NCBI GenBank assembly: GCA_020848275.1
Contig: JADLAK010000067.1
Coordinates: forward strand, 1-56,466
Reading direction: 5' to 3'
Length of the DNA stretch: 56,466 nucleotides
From: Planctomycetota bacterium
GTDB lineage: Bacteria; Planctomycetota; UBA8742; UBA2392
Shown here: positions 16,202 through 24,388 of the stretch, one piece after another
Layout: each line of letters begins with the position of its first letter
Numbering within the stretch: position 1 is the stretch's first letter
The notes under the pieces: generated by a model
The model's database searches: none
What the model saw: only the letters and a program-made list of their open reading frames with translations
What the model was told of the DNA's origin: nothing
Program-made: the position numbers and the translations under genes

Positions 16202-16885
16202 TTAACCATCCAGTAAATCAGGCCTGCGTTGTTTCGTCCGTTCCCTCGACTGCTCGCGCCGCCACTTTTCAATCTCGGCGTGGTGGCCGCTTTGCAACAA
16301 CTGGGGCACCTTCATGCCCTCGAATTCGACCGGGCGCGTGTAGTGCGGATATTCCAGCCAGCCCGCCTGCCCGAAACTTTCATCGCTGCTGCTGGCCTCG
16401 TTGCCCAAAGCGCCTGGAATCAGGCGCACCACGGCATCCGTTATCACCAGCGCGCCAAGCTCCCCGCCCGACAGCACGTAATCGCCGATGCTTATTTCAT
16501 CCCACGCAAAACCCTGCCTGATGCGTTCGTCAAATCCCTCGTAGCGGCCGCACAACATCAACAGCCGCGGTTTCTGCGCCAGCTCGCGCGCCACCTTCTG
16601 GTTGAACACCCTTCCCTGCGGCGTCAACAACACCCTGTGCGGAGGCGTCGGGTCAGCCTTTTCAACCTCGCGAACCGCGGCGAAAACCGGCTCACATTTA
16701 ATGACCATCCCGGGGCCTCCGCCGTACGGACGATCATCAACAGATTGATGCACGCCCTTGGCGTGATCCCTGAAATTCTTCAGGTGGTAGCTGACCAACC
16801 CTTTTTCCCGCGCGATGCGAAGGATTCCTTCGCCCAGCACCGCGTTCACCGCCTCGGGAAACAGCGTCAAGATGTCAATGCGCAT
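16202..16885 (-). CDS. trmD: tRNA (guanine-N1-)-methyltransferase
   Basis: This 227-residue SPOUT-family enzyme methylates G37 of tRNAs using S-adenosylmethionine. Clear motifs are [11 protein letters not shown] at the start, PYGGGPGMV (about 53-61), [12 protein letters not shown] (about 111-122) and the trefoil-knot cofactor loop [15 protein letters not shown] (about 132-146). The C-terminal [15 protein letters not shown] is also typical. The length is normal. rpsP and rimM, usually upstream, are missing; the gene directly follows rplQ, so the trmD-rplS unit has been joined to the α operon. Confidence 0.97.
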   Translation of the reverse strand: MRIDILTLFPEAVNAVLGEGILRIAREKGLVSYHLKNFRDHAKGVHQSVDDRPYGGGPGMVIKCEPVFAAVREVEKADPTPPHRVLLTPQGRVFNQKVARELAQKPRLLMLCGRYEGFDERIRQGFAWDEISIGDYVLSGGELGALVITDAVVRLIPGALGNEASSSDESFGQAGWLEYPHYTRPVEFEGMKVPQLLQSGHHAEIEKWRREQSRERTKQRRPDLLDG

Positions 16886-16930
16886 GGGAACCTCTCAGAC
16901 CCTGCGCCTCCAACGTGAAGCAACAGCGAA

Positions 16931-16957
16931 GGACCCGTCGCTAACGCTCCGGGCTCT
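16931..16957 (-). repeat. stop-adjacent hairpin G1
   Basis: The minus strand reads GAGCCCGGAGCGTTAGCGAC followed by GGGTCC. It begins 2 nt after the rplQ stop. Same family as copies at 22062, 24361 and 49734. Confidence 0.65.
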
Positions 16958-16959
16958 TG

Positions 16960-17424
16960 TTAGGCCTTTTCGACCTTGGTGAACGGAGACTCGACCAGCT
17001 CAAGCAGGCACTGGCTCGCCGCATCGCCAAGGCGCTTGCGCGCGAGCTTGATGATGCGGGTGTAGCCGCCGTTGCGCTTGGCGTTGCGAGGGCCGAGGTC
17101 GTTGAACAGCTTCTGCAGGGTGGTGTGGCCCTTGACCTTGGTCTTGGTCTGCTTGTCCTTGCCGTCGCCGATGGTCTCGGTGACGACAACAGGATTCTGC
17201 AACTCCCGGTCACCGATAAGTTGCGCCGCACGCCGAATGTTCTTCAGCGTCTTTTCCTTGCCGAGGTGGATGATGTGCTCCGCCAGCGGCTGGAAATTCT
17301 TGGCCTTGGGAATGGTTGTCACGATGCGCTCGTGGTCGATCAAAGCTTTGACCATGTTGCGGCCCATCGCTTTGCGGTTGGGCGACTTGACGCCAAAGGT
17401 CCGACCCTTAACTCTGTGTTTCAT
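16960..17424 (-). CDS. rplQ: 50S ribosomal protein L17
   Basis: This 154-residue L17 binds 23S rRNA near the tunnel exit. Signatures are MKHRVKGRTFGVKSPNRKAM, VKALIDHERIVTTIPKAKN and the end RNGGYTRIIKL.RKRLGDAAS. A Lys/Gly-rich insertion at about 93-104 (GDGKDKQTKTKVKG) makes it longer than the usual 115-130 residues. It is the last gene of the canonical α operon (infA-rpmJ-rpsM-rpsK-rpoA-rplQ), 107 bp after rpoA with a word-type hairpin in the gap. Confidence 0.97.
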   Translation of the reverse strand: MKHRVKGRTFGVKSPNRKAMGRNMVKALIDHERIVTTIPKAKNFQPLAEHIIHLGKEKTLKNIRRAAQLIGDRELQNPVVVTETIGDGKDKQTKTKVKGHTTLQKLFNDLGPRNAKRNGGYTRIIKLARKRLGDAASQCLLELVESPFTKVEKA

Positions 17425-17440
17425 GGCTTACTCCGTTTTT

Positions 17441-17519
17441 CGTGTCTCGTGCTACGTGTTACGTGCTTCGGATTTCCCTGCGCGCCGTCGTATCCCGTAA
17501 CACGAAGCACGTAGCACGT
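17441..17519. repeat. word-type hairpin C3 between rpoA and rplQ
   Basis: The left arm is CGTGCTACGTGTTACGTGC with TTCG. The right arm CGTAACACGAAGCACGTAG plus CACG is its complement. The arms are built of (T)ACGTG words. Confidence 0.7.
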
Positions 17520-17531
17520 TCCCCGCGATAG

Positions 17532-18584
17532 TTATCCCTGCCCGCCAACGCCTGCGCCGGCCATGCCGGCCTCCGCAGTGGTGGCTACGCCCAGTTCGGC
17601 CAGGTTCATGCCAAAGCTCAGGCCCATGTCCTCGATCTTCTTCTTGATTTCCTTGAGCGTGGTCTTGCCCAGGTTGCGGATCTCGAGCAGATCCTCCTCG
17701 CGGCGCGAAACCAGGTCCGCGATGGTGTGGATGCGCTCGGCGCGCATGCAATTGTTGGCGCGCACGTTCAGGTCAAGCTCGGTGATCGGGCGCATCAGGC
17801 GCTGGCGCATGCGCTCGAACTCGTCGCTCTTGCGGCCGGCATCGCCGACCTTGGCGCCTTCGGCCAGCAACTGTTCCTTCAGTTCGAAATATTGAACGAA
17901 GGGGTTGAGGTGCTTGCGCATGATCTTGGCGGCCTCGACCAGCGCGAATTCCGGGTCCTTGGTGCCGTCGGTCCAGATTTCGACGATCAGGCGGTCATAG
18001 TTGGTGAGCTTGCCGACGCGCGTGTATTCGGTCTTGAAGCGCACGCGGGTCACGGGGCTGAAGGCCGCGTCGACGTAGATCAGGCCGAGTTCCTGCTGGC
18101 CCTGGCTGAGTTCTTCGGCCGTCACGTAGCCGCGGCCGCGCTGCACGGTGACGTCGAGGCTGAACTCGCGGTCTTCCGTCAGGTGGCAGATCACGAGATC
18201 AGGGTTCATGATCTCGTAGTCAGGATCGGGCGTGAAGTCAGCGGCGGTGATGGTACCCTTCTTCTTGGTCGTCAGCGAAATCACCTTGGGCCCGTCAACG
18301 GCGAGCTTCACGCGCAGCTTCTTGACCGCGAGGATGATGAGCGGAACGTCTTCACTCACGCCCTTGGGGCTCTCGAATTCGTGGCTCACGCCCTTGATAC
18401 GCACAGACGTCGGGGCCGTGCCTTCGAGGGACGACAGAAGAATACGCCGCAAGCTGTTGCCGATAGTCGTGCCGAAACCGCGTTCAAACGGTTCGATTTC
18501 GAATTTGCCAAATCGGTCAGTCTGAGTTTCCTTGTCGCAAACAAGACGGTTGGGAAGCTCCAGCCCACGCCAGCGAATTCTCAT
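17532..18584 (-). CDS. rpoA: DNA-directed RNA polymerase α subunit
   Basis: This 350-residue α subunit is complete. The N-terminal domain dimerises and scaffolds β and β' (RFGKFEIEPFERGFGTTIGN and SLRRILLSSLEGTA at about 24-55). The C-terminal domain (about 262-330) has the UP-element contact residues in LNVRANNCMRAE and the helix-hairpin-helix NLGKTTLKEIKKKI. A Gly/Ala-rich tail of about 20 residues (AEAGMAGAGVGGQG) is extra. The gene sits between rpsK and rplQ as usual, but rpsD, normally just upstream, is absent. Confidence 0.98.
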   Translation of the reverse strand: MRIRWRGLELPNRLVCDKETQTDRFGKFEIEPFERGFGTTIGNSLRRILLSSLEGTAPTSVRIKGVSHEFESPKGVSEDVPLIILAVKKLRVKLAVDGPKVISLTTKKKGTITAADFTPDPDYEIMNPDLVICHLTEDREFSLDVTVQRGRGYVTAEELSQGQQELGLIYVDAAFSPVTRVRFKTEYTRVGKLTNYDRLIVEIWTDGTKDPEFALVEAAKIMRKHLNPFVQYFELKEQLLAEGAKVGDAGRKSDEFERMRQRLMRPITELDLNVRANNCMRAERIHTIADLVSRREEDLLEIRNLGKTTLKEIKKKIEDMGLSFGMNLAELGVATTAEAGMAGAGVGGQG

Positions 18585-18704
18585 TCGATTTCTCCTTGGA
18601 TGTCATTTCCGCCGGGGATCTCGGTGGGACAAGCCCACCCTCTGGTTCCCGTCAGAAGCCGTCGTCAGTTGTCCTGCGTACTGCGAAGCCTGTTTTCTTC
18701 TTCT

Positions 18705-18858
18705 TGTGTCGCGCCTCGGCATCTTCCCTCGATTTGCTCCACCGGAGCGAATCTTCGGGCGCGCTCACTTCGTTTTGCCCTCGTCGCGATTTCACGCGGT
18801 GTTCGCCCTTCGGGCTCAACCGCACTCGCCATCCATGGCTCGGTTTTTCGGTCGGATG
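18705..18858. repeat. structured dispersed repeat family B, copy 1 (expanded)
   Basis: Shares GTGTCGCG, CTCGTCGCGATTTCACG and CTCGCCATCCATGGCTCG with copies at 34283, 34897 and 52770, but carries about 55 extra bases in the middle. It fills most of the 285-bp gap between rpsK and rpoA. No open frame is credible here. Confidence 0.65.
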
Positions 18859-18869
18859 GCTGTCAGTTC

Positions 18870-19394
18870 TTAGACGCGACGGCGCTTCTTGGGGCGGCAG
18901 CCGTTGTGCGGCAACGGAGTGACGTCTTCAATCGACTTCACCTCGATGCCCGAGGCCTGCAGCGCGCGCACGGCCGAATCACGGCCCGCGCCCGCACCCT
19001 GCACGCGAACTTCCACTTCGCGCACGCCCATTTTCTTCGATTTGTCGGCGACGTTTTCGCCCGCGCGCTGGGCCGCGAACGGCGTGCCCTTGCGCGAACC
19101 CTTGAAGCCCATGCTGCCTGCGGAATCCCACGCCAGCGTGTCGCCGTTGAGGTCGGTGATGGTCACGATGGTGTTATTGAACGTGCTCTTGACGTGCACG
19201 ATCGCGCGCGGGACGTTGCGCTTGACCTTCTTGACCTTGACCTTGCCCTCTTTGCCTTCCTTGCCGCCTTCGGGCTTGCCTTCTTTGGCAGCCTTGGCGG
19301 GTTTCTCGGTTTTTTCCGCGGCCGGGGCAACTGCTGCAGCGGGAGCGGCGGGTTTGTCCGCCGCCTTCGGGGCGGCCTTTTCGTTTTCTGCCAT
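18870..19394 (-). CDS. rpsK: 30S ribosomal protein S11 with long N-terminal extension
   Basis: The C-terminal 120 residues are standard S11, a platform protein: [54 protein letters not shown] and the ending [13 protein letters not shown]. The first 50-55 residues are an Ala/Lys/Glu/Pro/Gly-rich extension absent from ordinary S11 (about 129 residues). I start at ATG 19394 ([10 protein letters not shown]). A later start would need an internal codon without a Shine-Dalgarno, so the extension seems to be translated. It lies between rpsM and rpoA. Confidence 0.95.
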   Translation of the reverse strand: MAENEKAAPKAADKPAAPAAAVAPAAEKTEKPAKAAKEGKPEGGKEGKEGKVKVKKVKRNVPRAIVHVKSTFNNTIVTITDLNGDTLAWDSAGSMGFKGSRKGTPFAAQRAGENVADKSKKMGVREVEVRVQGAGAGRDSAVRALQASGIEVKSIEDVTPLPHNGCRPKKRRRV

Positions 19395-19505
19395 GACTCT
19401 TTTCTCGCTTCTTCGGGTGGGTTCGGCCTCGCGTGCCTGCGAGTAGCCCACCCCTGACTGGCCCCCGACAAGCGCGGGCCGGGCACTGTCTCAATTAGTT
19501 CACTA

Positions 19506-19886
19506 CTACTTCTTGGTCGCGGCCTTCTTGCCGGCGATGGTCTTGCGCGGACCCTTGCGCGTGCGCGCGTTGGTGCGCGTGCGCTGGCCGCGAACCGGCA
19601 GGTTGGCGCGATGGCGCAGCCCGCGATAGCACTTGATGTCGCGCAGGCGGTTCACGTTCTGCGTGCGCTGGCGGCGAAGGTTACCCTCGACCACAAAGTT
19701 CTTTTCGATGAAACCGGCGATGCGCGTCAGCTCTTCTTCCGTGAGCGTCTTGGCCTGGCGCGCGGGGTCGAGGTTCAGACCCTCGCAGATCTTCTTGGCC
19801 AGCGTGCGCCCGATGCCGTAGATGTAACGGAACGAGTACGGAAGCTGTTTGTTCGGCGGAATGTCGACACCCAGGATACGAGGCAT
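19506..19886 (-). CDS. rpsM: 30S ribosomal protein S13
   Basis: This 126-residue S13 binds the head of the small subunit and forms bridges to the 50S. Signatures are [24 protein letters not shown] (helix-hairpin-helix), [20 protein letters not shown] and the terminal [20 protein letters not shown] that reaches toward the tRNA sites. The length is normal. It lies 50 bp downstream of rpmJ in the α operon. Confidence 0.98.
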   Translation of the reverse strand: MPRILGVDIPPNKQLPYSFRYIYGIGRTLAKKICEGLNLDPARQAKTLTEEELTRIAGFIEKNFVVEGNLRRQRTQNVNRLRDIKCYRGLRHRANLPVRGQRTRTNARTRKGPRKTIAGKKAATKK

Positions 19887-19936
19887 GCTTGTCTCTCTTG
19901 ATCAGCACCGCGCACGACGCGGTAAGTTTGGTTGAG

Positions 19937-20053
19937 TTAGCCCTGGCGCTGCTTGTGCCGCGGATTCTTACTGCACACCACGCGCACAACGCCCTTGCGG
20001 CGGATGACCTTGCAGCCTTCGCAGATACGCCTGACAGATGACTTGACCTTCAT
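19937..20053 (-). CDS. rpmJ: 50S ribosomal protein L36 (zinc form)
   Basis: A 38-residue gene found by reading the strand: [20 protein letters not shown] continuing to [11 protein letters not shown]. The zinc ligands are all present (Cys11, Cys14, Cys27, His33), so this is the C+ form. It lies 15 bp after infA and 50 bp before rpsM, the standard infA-rpmJ-rpsM order. Confidence 0.96.
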   Translation of the reverse strand: MKVKSSVRRICEGCKVIRRKGVVRVVCSKNPRHKQRQG

Positions 20054-20068
20054 GGGACCACTGCCTTT

Positions 20069-20284
20069 TTAGTTGCGATAAATGATGCGGCCTTTGTCCA
20101 AGTCGTAGGGGCTCAGTTCCACGGTGACTTTGTCGCCGGGCACGATGCGGATGTAATGCATGCGCATCTTGCCCGAGAGCTGGCAGAGAACCTGGTGCTT
20201 GTTCTCAAGCTCCACCCGAAACATGGCGTTGGGCAAGGCCTCCAGCACTGTCGCCTCCACCCGAATCGCCGCTTCTTTCGCCAT
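20069..20284 (-). CDS. infA: translation initiation factor IF-1
   Basis: This 71-residue OB-fold protein binds the 30S A site during initiation. Signatures are [37 protein letters not shown] and [24 protein letters not shown] 20284 (MAKEAAIR) gives the family length; an ATG three codons upstream is also in frame. It is 245 bp from map, a gap holding an interrupted REP element and a possible promoter. Confidence 0.97.
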   Translation of the reverse strand: MAKEAAIRVEATVLEALPNAMFRVELENKHQVLCQLSGKMRMHYIRIVPGDKVTVELSPYDLDKGRIIYRN

Positions 20285-20413
20285 AAATTCCATCCGACCA
20301 CGACGCCCGGTTTCCCAACGAAACCTGCAAGGCGCCTAGCGCAAATAATTGCCCGTTCCGGCTTTGCCGGAATTCGGGGCGTGGGACGGTATCACGACCC
20401 TCCCCCTCTTTCA

Positions 20414-20420
20414 AGTATTA
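20414..20420 (-). promoter_or_regulatory. possible -10 box (TAATACT) upstream of infA
   Basis: The minus strand reads TAATACTTGAAAGAGG about 130 bp before infA, in the longest spacer of the spc-α region. No -35 hexamer lies at 16-18 bp; TTGCAT is too far. Weak evidence for an internal promoter. Confidence 0.25.
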
Positions 20421-20477
20421 GAAACGTAAATCCGGGTTTTTGGTTGAAATGCAAGAACCGGGGCAATCTCCCGACCG

Positions 20478-20533
20478 GCGGACACGCTGCCCGACTTCGC
20501 CAAGGCTTCGTCGGGGAACCCGCGCGTACCTAC
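20478..20533 (-). repeat. stop-adjacent REP hairpin A3, interrupted
   Basis: One half (GCGGACACGCTGCC) and the far end (GCGCGTACCTAC) of the REP element flank about 28 bp that form another hairpin, CCCGAC...GTCGGGG. It overlaps the map stop codon. Confidence 0.6.
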
Positions 20534-21351
20534 GCCATCGCAAAGACGTTGGGTGCGCCTTTTAGCACGCTCAGCACCCGGTGGCCGCCCTCAACCACCG
20601 CCACATCGTGTTCAAAATGAGCCGAAAGCGACCCGTCATGGGTCAAAATCGTCCACGAATCGTCGCCGCGGCGGGTCAGTTCCGTGCCGAGGTTGACCAT
20701 CGGCTCGATCGCCAGCACCCAGCCGACCTCCAGCCGCCGGTCCAGCTCGCGCGCGTTTTTGGGCACGTAGTTGGGCACCTGCGGCGGCTCCCACAGGGAG
20801 CGGCCCAAGCCGTGGCCGACGAACTCCTTGACGCAGAACATGCCCTGTTCGCCCTCGACATAATCCTGCACCGCGGCGGCAATGGCGCGCAACTTGACGC
20901 CGGGTTTGACCAGTGAGATCGCGCGGCGCAGGGCCTCGCGCGTGACGTCGATCAGGCGCTGCGCGTCGTCACTGACTTTGCCGACGGGCACGGTAATCGC
21001 GGCGTCGCTGTACCAGCCGTCCACGATCACGCCGATGTCGCCCTTGAAAATGTCGCCCTCTTTCAGCACGCGGTCTGACGGCAGACCGTGGACGATTTCG
21101 TCGTTGACGCTGGCGCAGATGGTGCCGGGAAATTCGAACTTCGCGCCGGGCGCGAGCACGCCCTGGAACGCCGGGATCGCGCCCTGTTTGCGGATGTGGT
21201 CTTCGCAGGCGCGATCGACGGCGCGCGTGGTCACGCCGGGCTTGATCATGTCACGCATGATCTGGTGGCATTCGGCGGCGATACGACCGGCCTCAGCCAT
21301 CAGCTCAAGCTGCTGGGGCGTCTTGATCGAAATTTTGTCGCCGCGAGACAT
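20530..21351 (-). CDS. map: type I methionine aminopeptidase
   Basis: This 273-residue metalloprotease removes the initiator methionine from nascent proteins. All five metal ligands can be placed: the two Asp in IFKGDIGVIVDGWYSDAAIT, His in GHGLGR, Glu in AIEPMV and Glu in FEHDVAV. The substrate-side His in the FVGHGLG and LSAHFEH regions is also present. It starts 4 bp after adk and lies in the usual secY-adk-map-infA order. Confidence 0.97.
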   Translation of the reverse strand: MSRGDKISIKTPQQLELMAEAGRIAAECHQIMRDMIKPGVTTRAVDRACEDHIRKQGAIPAFQGVLAPGAKFEFPGTICASVNDEIVHGLPSDRVLKEGDIFKGDIGVIVDGWYSDAAITVPVGKVSDDAQRLIDVTREALRRAISLVKPGVKLRAIAAAVQDYVEGEQGMFCVKEFVGHGLGRSLWEPPQVPNYVPKNARELDRRLEVGWVLAIEPMVNLGTELTRRGDDSWTILTHDGSLSAHFEHDVAVVEGGHRVLSVLKGAPNVFAMA

Positions 21352-21355
21352 TCAC

Positions 21356-22015
21356 TTACCCGAGTTTCTTTACCGCCGCCATCATCGCATTAAACACTTC
21401 CTCGACACCTTTTGTTGCGTCAATCGGCGCGAGCAACCTGGCCTTTTCGTAGTGCGTGATCAGCGGGCCGGTATTGACGTCGTATTCTTCCAGGCGCTTC
21501 ACCACCTTGTCGGCCGCGTCGTCGGCGCGCTGGCAGGTTTCGCCGCCGCAGACGTCGCACACGCCGGCCTTTTTTGTCGGCGCGAACTTCACGTGGCTGA
21601 TGGCGCCGCAGGCTTTGCAGGTGCGGCGGCCGCTGATGCGCTCGACGATAATTTCCTTGGGAGCCTTGAAATAAAGCGCCGAGCGTACGGCCTCGCCGCG
21701 TTTTTCCAGTGCGTTGGCAAGCATGTTGTCCTGGCCCACGGTGCGCGGGAAACCGTCGAGGATGTAGCCGTTGCTGCAGTCGGCCTGGCTGATGCGGTCG
21801 AGGGTGAGGTCGACGACGAGTTCATCGGGCACGAGTTTGCCGGCGTTGACGAACTCCTTGGCCTTGAGGCCAAGGGGCGTGCCGCGCTTCATGTGGTCGC
21901 GGAAAAGGTCGCCCGTGCTGACGTGCGGAAGTTTGAGCTGCTGCGCCAGACGCGCGGCCTGGGTGCCCTTGCCGACGCCCGGGGGGCCGAGAAACACGAG
22001 AACTTGCTTTGCCAT
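21356..22015 (-). CDS. adk: adenylate kinase
   Basis: This 219-residue enzyme interconverts ATP + AMP and 2 ADP. The P-loop is GPPGVGKGT (10-18), the AMP-binding helix is STGDLFRDHM, and DGFPRT is at about 89-94. The LID domain carries a four-cysteine zinc site (CKAC at about 133-136 and CDVC at about 152-155), as in Gram-positive and many other bacteria. It follows secY by 72 bp and precedes map by 4 bp. Confidence 0.98.
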   Translation of the reverse strand: MAKQVLVFLGPPGVGKGTQAARLAQQLKLPHVSTGDLFRDHMKRGTPLGLKAKEFVNAGKLVPDELVVDLTLDRISQADCSNGYILDGFPRTVGQDNMLANALEKRGEAVRSALYFKAPKEIIVERISGRRTCKACGAISHVKFAPTKKAGVCDVCGGETCQRADDAADKVVKRLEEYDVNTGPLITHYEKARLLAPIDATKGVEEVFNAMMAAVKKLG

Positions 22016-22061
22016 GACTTGTCCTCAATGAAACGGGGCGCTCGCGGCGCCCCTTTTATCT

Positions 22062-22087
22062 GACCGCTTGCTTGCGCGCGCGGCTCG
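22062..22087 (-). repeat. stop-adjacent hairpin G2
   Basis: The minus strand reads CGAGCCGCGCGCGCAAGCAA followed by GCGGTC, directly after the secY stop codon. Similar to the copies after rplQ, rpsE and nusG. Confidence 0.65.
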
Positions 22088-23506
22088 TTAGCGTTTGCGG
22101 GCGCCAAGGTTGCCGGCAAAACCCTCGTAGTTGCGCTGGATGAGCTGTACTTCGACCTTCTGCACCAGGTCCAGCGCGACGTGCACGACGATCAAAAGGC
22201 CCGTGCCGCCCATGAAGCGGAAAAATGTCTGGTTCGAGCCCAGCGCGTCGCTTTGGCCGAAAATGAAGGTCATGGCGACCGGCAGCATCACCGGCACCAC
22301 CGCCACCAGCGAAAGGAAGGTGGCGCCCGCAAGCGTCATGCGGCGCAGGATCTGCGACAGGTAGGTAACCGTGTCTTTGCCGGGACGAACGCCGGGAATG
22401 AACGCGCCCCATTCCTTGAAATTCTTGGCAAGCTCGATGGGGTTGAACTGGAGTTGCGTCCAGAAGTAGGTGAAGAAGAAAATCATGCCGATGTAGCAAG
22501 CCGTATAGAGGAAACTCTGCCGGTTGAACTCATGCTGCAGGTCGGTCATCAGCGTGCTGAGGAAGCCCGAGCCCGTCTGCGACAACAGGCCAAACAGGAT
22601 CATGGGCAGCGTCAGCAGCGCCGAGGCGAAGATGATCGGGATGACGCCGGCCTGGTCGATGCGCAACGGGAAAGTCTGGCGCTGGCCGCCGACGGTCTTG
22701 GGGCCGCGAACGTGCTTGGCGTGCTGGATGACGATTTCTCGTCGTCCCAGCGTGATTATCACAATGCCCACGGTGATGACCACGAACATCGCAAACAGCG
22801 TCACGAGGCTGAGGAAGCTGTCCAGCGCCGCAACCGGCTCGGTCTTGGGGTCGAACATGGGCTGGATCAGGCCGATGACGGCATTGGGAATGGCGGCGAC
22901 GATGCCCGCCATGATCAGCAGCGAAATGCCGTTGCCCAGGCCTTTTTCAGTGATCTGGTCGCCCAGCCACATCAGGAAATACGTGCCGGTCATCATGGTC
23001 AGGATCGCGAGGATCGTGAACATGGTCTGGTCGCGGAAGACAATGGTGTGGGCCAGCGTCGGGTTCGACGTCATCAGCTTGATGACGAAGAACGCCTGCA
23101 GGATACAGATCGGGATGGTGGCAAAGCGCGCGTAGAGGCGAATCTTGCGCTGGCCGCCCTGGCCTTCCTTCTGGATTTCCTCAAGCTTGGGCACGACCTT
23201 GGTCAGCAACTGGAAAATAATCTCCGCGCTGATGTAGGGCATGATGCCCAGCGAGAAAATCGTGAAGTCCATCAGGTTGCCGGCGGAAAGCGCGTTGTAG
23301 ACGCCGAGGAAGCTGAAAACCCAGCTCCCTTCCTGCTGCTTGCGGAATTCTTCGGCAAAGGCAAGCGTGTCGATGCCCGGCACAGGGATGTTCGTGCCAA
23401 GGCGAAACACCGCCAGGACCACCAGCGTGAAGATCGCCTTCTTTCGCAACTCGGGAATGCGGAAGAGATTGAGGAACATCTCCCCCGGAGACTGCGCTTG
23501 ACCCAT
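22088..23506 (-). CDS. secY: protein translocase subunit SecY
   Basis: This 472-residue channel subunit of the Sec translocon has about ten membrane spans. Characteristic pieces are PELRKKAIFTLVVLAVFRLG at the start, PGID plug-region sequence, ADFAxxA-equivalent LMDFTIFSLGIMPYISAEII, GDQITEKGLGNGISLLI, and IPGVRPGKDTVTYLSQILRR near the C-terminus. It is slightly longer than usual (430-450) because of periplasmic loop sequence around 180-250. It follows rplO, as in most spc operons. Confidence 0.97.
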   Translation of the reverse strand: MGQAQSPGEMFLNLFRIPELRKKAIFTLVVLAVFRLGTNIPVPGIDTLAFAEEFRKQQEGSWVFSFLGVYNALSAGNLMDFTIFSLGIMPYISAEIIFQLLTKVVPKLEEIQKEGQGGQRKIRLYARFATIPICILQAFFVIKLMTSNPTLAHTIVFRDQTMFTILAILTMMTGTYFLMWLGDQITEKGLGNGISLLIMAGIVAAIPNAVIGLIQPMFDPKTEPVAALDSFLSLVTLFAMFVVITVGIVIITLGRREIVIQHAKHVRGPKTVGGQRQTFPLRIDQAGVIPIIFASALLTLPMILFGLLSQTGSGFLSTLMTDLQHEFNRQSFLYTACYIGMIFFFTYFWTQLQFNPIELAKNFKEWGAFIPGVRPGKDTVTYLSQILRRMTLAGATFLSLVAVVPVMLPVAMTFIFGQSDALGSNQTFFRFMGGTGLLIVVHVALDLVQKVEVQLIQRNYEGFAGNLGARKR

Positions 23507-23607
23507 GACCGCCTCTTAACCGCTTCTTACAACCGCCTTGGCGGCGGAAAGTTCGCAGGATAGCTCCACTACTGCGCGGCACAACAGTTCTGCTAAACCG
23601 ACTTCTG

Positions 23608-24291
23608 CTACTTCTTGTCACCCTTGGGCTTGTCAGCCTTGCCTTCCGCCTTCGGCTTTTCAGCCTTTGGCGCGGCTTCCTTGGCAGGCTTCTCAGCTTT
23701 GGGCGCCGCGGCCTTTTCAGCTTTCGGTGCGGCTTCCTTGGCCGGTTTTTCGGCCTTTGGCGCCGCGGCTTTCTCGGCCTTGGGCGCCGCGGGTTTGGCA
23801 GCAGCCTTCGGCGCGGCCTTTTGTTCTGCAACCGGGGCAGCACGCACGATCAATTCAACCTTGCCGCCGGCGGCTTCAATCTTGGCCTTGGCGGAAGCGC
23901 TGAAAGCGTGCGCCCGCACCGTAAGCTTCTTCTTCAATTCGCCGTCTCCGAGAACCTTCACGCCGTCGAGCATGCGGTTGATGACGCCGGCCTTGATGAA
24001 TTCGTCGGGCCCGACGCTCGCGCCGCTGTCGAACACATCAAGCTGGCTGACGTTCAACACCGAGTTTTCCTTGCGGAAGATCGCGTTGTTGAAGCCGTGC
24101 TTGGGCAACTTGCGAACGAGCGGCATCTGGCCGCCTTCGAAGTAGTAATAGTTGTTAAAGCCCTGGCGCGCGCTGGCGCCCTTGCCGCCGCGGCCCGCTG
24201 TCTTGCCCTTGCCGCTGCCGGGACCGCGCGCCTTGCGTTTCATGGCTTTGGTGCGGGTACTCGGCAGTGCTTTCAGTGTCGTCAGGTTCAT
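23608..24291 (-). CDS. rplO: 50S ribosomal protein L15 with repetitive C-terminal tail
   Basis: Residues 1-150 are L15: MNLTTLKALPSTRTKAMKRK, ARGPGSGKGKTAGRGGKGA, NYYYFEGGQMPLVRKLPKHGF, and the C-terminal AHAFSASAKAKIEAAGGKVE. Residues about 155-227 are a tail of imperfect repeats of an AAPKAEK/PAKEAAPKAEK unit, ending in a Lys/Asp-rich segment. The DNA is likewise repetitive, which makes it prone to length change. rpmD (L30), normally just upstream, is absent: only 97 bp separate rplO from rpsE. Confidence 0.96.
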   Translation of the reverse strand: MNLTTLKALPSTRTKAMKRKARGPGSGKGKTAGRGGKGASARQGFNNYYYFEGGQMPLVRKLPKHGFNNAIFRKENSVLNVSQLDVFDSGASVGPDEFIKAGVINRMLDGVKVLGDGELKKKLTVRAHAFSASAKAKIEAAGGKVELIVRAAPVAEQKAAPKAAAKPAAPKAEKAAAPKAEKPAKEAAPKAEKAAAPKAEKPAKEAAPKAEKPKAEGKADKPKGDKK

Positions 24292-24360
24292 GGTCTTCTC
24301 TCACTTCGTCAACTTGGGGCGAGTGTTCAAGCCAACCCGCCCCGCAAAAGTCCGCCATTT

Positions 24361-24388
24361 CAGACCGCTCGCTCGCGGCTCGTAACGT
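24361..24388 (-). repeat. stop-adjacent hairpin G3
   Basis: The minus strand reads ACGTTACGAGCCGCGAGCG followed by AGCGGTCTG, immediately after the rpsE stop. Core GAGCCGCGAGCGAGCGGTC. Confidence 0.65.

Noticed and set aside
17727..19457. 576-codon + strand frame opposite rpoA and rpsK
   Set aside because: It runs through two genes and a repeat, has no start signal and is antisense to essential genes.
22181..23563. 460-codon + strand frame opposite secY
   Set aside because: The reverse complement of membrane-protein codons yields a charged low-complexity sequence; no homology recalled.
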